Source: Bacteroidota bacterium (GTDB lineage: Bacteria > Bacteroidota > Ignavibacteria > Palsa-1295). From it: a stretch of 64,000 nt of DNA. The notes under the pieces were generated by a model, which ran no database searches, was not told the DNA's origin, and saw only the letters and a list, made by a program, of their open reading frames with translations. Position numbers and translations under genes: made by a program. Of this stretch, positions 62,666 through 64,000 are shown piece by piece. The stretch spans positions 248,001 to 312,000 of the forward strand of contig JAJPIO010000018.1 of assembly GCA_021324735.1 (NCBI GenBank), read 5' to 3'. Position 1 is the stretch's first letter. Each line of letters starts with the position of its first letter.

Positions 62666-63160
62666 ATGATTATTCTCTCCATCCTCAAAACGCTCGCCCT
62701 CGGCATTTGGCTCGGGGCACTCATCATGCTTGGCTATGCTGTTGCAGGACCGATCTTCCAGCAATCGCCATCTAAAACGCTCGCCGGGACGATAAACGGT
62801 ATCATCCTCGGCCGGATGAATAACATCGAGTGGATCTGCCTAATTGTGGCACTTGCCCTATCAATTGTTCTGCTAATTCTCCATTGGAATGATGCCAGTC
62901 GCAATCTGCGAATCGCCGAAGTTCTTGCTATCTTCATTGCATCGGTCCTGTTATGGTCCTATGCCGCTAAAGTAACCGCCAAGATGGAGACGCTCCGCAC
63001 GACTATCGGGGATTTCGACCATCCTAAGCAGACAACGGAGTACGTCCAGGCTAAAAACGATTTCGACAAATTACATCATACCTATACAACTCTCGTTGGA
63101 ATAAACATGATCGTGATCCTCGGCTCGTTCGTTCTTTCCATGATGAACGCCCGCAAGTAG
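62666..63160 (+). CDS. DUF4149-family membrane protein
   Basis: A 164-residue protein with four hydrophobic helices: ILSILKTLALGIWLGALIMLGYAVAGPIF at the start, WICLIVALALSIVLLILHW, IAEVLAIFIASVLLWSYAA, and INMIVILGSFVLSMMNA. This layout and IWLGALIMLGYAVAGPIF are typical of DUF4149 (TMEM205-like). The function is unknown. ATG 62666 is used rather than the TTG at 62651. It ends two bases before the DUF1801 gene. Confidence 0.8.
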   Translation: MIILSILKTLALGIWLGALIMLGYAVAGPIFQQSPSKTLAGTINGIILGRMNNIEWICLIVALALSIVLLILHWNDASRNLRIAEVLAIFIASVLLWSYAAKVTAKMETLRTTIGDFDHPKQTTEYVQAKNDFDKLHHTYTTLVGINMIVILGSFVLSMMNARK

Positions 63161-63162
63161 CT

Positions 63163-63540
63163 ATGAAGCACTACAATAACACCGAAGAATATCTTGCGAC
63201 ACTTCCAGAAGAGAAGCAGATAATACTTCGGAAGCTTCGCGAAGTGCTCCGTAAAGCGTTGCCAAAGGCGGAAGAAGTTATAAGTTACAGTATGCCGGCG
63301 TTTAAGCAGGGAGGAATTATCTGCTGGTTCGCAGCCGCAAAGAATCACTATGCGATATATGTCTATCCGCGCGTGATGGGCGTCTTCAAAAAAGAACTAA
63401 AAGAATATTCCGGCACAAAGTCAGCGATCCATTTTGCTTATGACAAGCGAATGCCGGTTGGTCTTATCACAAAGATCGCTAAAGAATCTCTCAGGCAGAA
63501 TCTGACGAAGACCGCCCTCAAAAGATCAAGCAAAAAATAA
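63163..63540 (+). CDS. DUF1801/YdhG-like protein
   Basis: A 125-residue protein: NTEEYLATLPEEKQIILRKLREVLRKALPKAEEVISYSMPAFKQGG, then CWFAAAKNHYAIYVYP, then KSAIHFAYDKRMPVGLITKIAKE. This is the YdhG/YjhX-like fold of DUF1801, related to frataxin-like proteins. It is two bases after the DUF4149 gene and so is likely cotranscribed. The function is unknown. Confidence 0.8.
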   Translation: MKHYNNTEEYLATLPEEKQIILRKLREVLRKALPKAEEVISYSMPAFKQGGIICWFAAAKNHYAIYVYPRVMGVFKKELKEYSGTKSAIHFAYDKRMPVGLITKIAKESLRQNLTKTALKRSSKK

Positions 63541-63541
63541 A

Positions 63542-63568
63542 AATCCCTCTTCCAAAGGAAGAGGGATT
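63542..63568. terminator. bidirectional hairpin terminator
   Basis: AATCCCTCTTCC (63542-63553) and GGAAGAGGGATT (63557-63568) form a 12-bp stem around AAA between convergent genes. On the minus strand a T-run follows (complement of AAAAATAAAAA). It resembles the hairpin at 7612-7634, including a GGATGAGG tail. Confidence 0.75.
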
Positions 63569-63591
63569 GGATGAGGACTTCTCCGAATAAA

Positions 63592-64000
<409 letters not shown>

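Overview
This window reads as chromosomal DNA of a Bacteroidota-type bacterium of the FCB group, probably near the Kapabacteria/Ignavibacteria branch. The reasons are a giant C25-family type IX secretion sortase (PorU2-like), at least five secreted proteins ending in type IX C-terminal sorting domains, several start-proximal boxes matching the Bacteroidota promoter pattern TAnnTTTG, and many short ATGA overlaps without strong Shine-Dalgarno sequences. The placement is inference; no rRNA or other decisive marker lies in the window.

Left region (1-12,060): an almost entirely co-directional, paralog-rich run of small-molecule and stress-type genes. An ArsR-type regulator leads three AHSA1/SRPBCC proteins, an ICMT-like methyltransferase, two RibD-type reductases, an FMN reductase, a GlxA-like AraC regulator (the only opposing gene), a GyrI-like binding protein, a secreted alpha/beta hydrolase, five VOC/PhnB-like proteins, a YciI-like protein and a DHA2 drug exporter. 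It looks like a detoxification island grown by duplication.

Middle-left (12,060-18,520): small hypothetical genes, a tandem paralog pair, a DUF1905/YdeI protein, and a DUF457-type membrane hydrolase flanked on both sides by arrays of a ~98-bp palindromic repeat. A secreted Asp-box protein with a sorting tail and an opposing 50-residue charged protein follow.

Centre (18,520-41,410): rpsL-rpsG without fusA/tuf behind them; an LptF/G permease; lipoproteins; a large Rossmann protein of unknown role; two stand-alone DsbD N-domain paralogs directly before dsbD; a homocysteine-methyltransferase/MTHFR fusion whose first domain has lost all its zinc cysteines; sugar-modifying genes (GT2, epimerase); two sorting-domain proteins; a PTPS-related membrane protein overlapping a threonine aldolase; an Lrp/AsnC regulator; glnA; and a lipoprotein next to tRNA-Val(UAC).

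Right region (41,490-64,000): the 1973-residue PorU2-like sortase, an APC permease overlapping a PIG-L deacetylase, a TlpA-type thioredoxin, two large sorting-domain proteins, prfB with a +1 programmed frameshift, the rpsO-pnp pair with a structured rpsO leader and a strong intercistronic hairpin, a lipoprotein gene split by an in-frame TGA, DUF4149 and DUF1801 genes, and the C-terminal end of trxB.

No CRISPR array, transposase, integrase or rRNA was seen. The most unusual items are the cysteine-less Hcy domain fused to MTHFR, the repeat arrays around the DUF457 gene, the DsbD N-domain triplication with one broken cysteine pair, the rpsO leader structure and the split lipoprotein.
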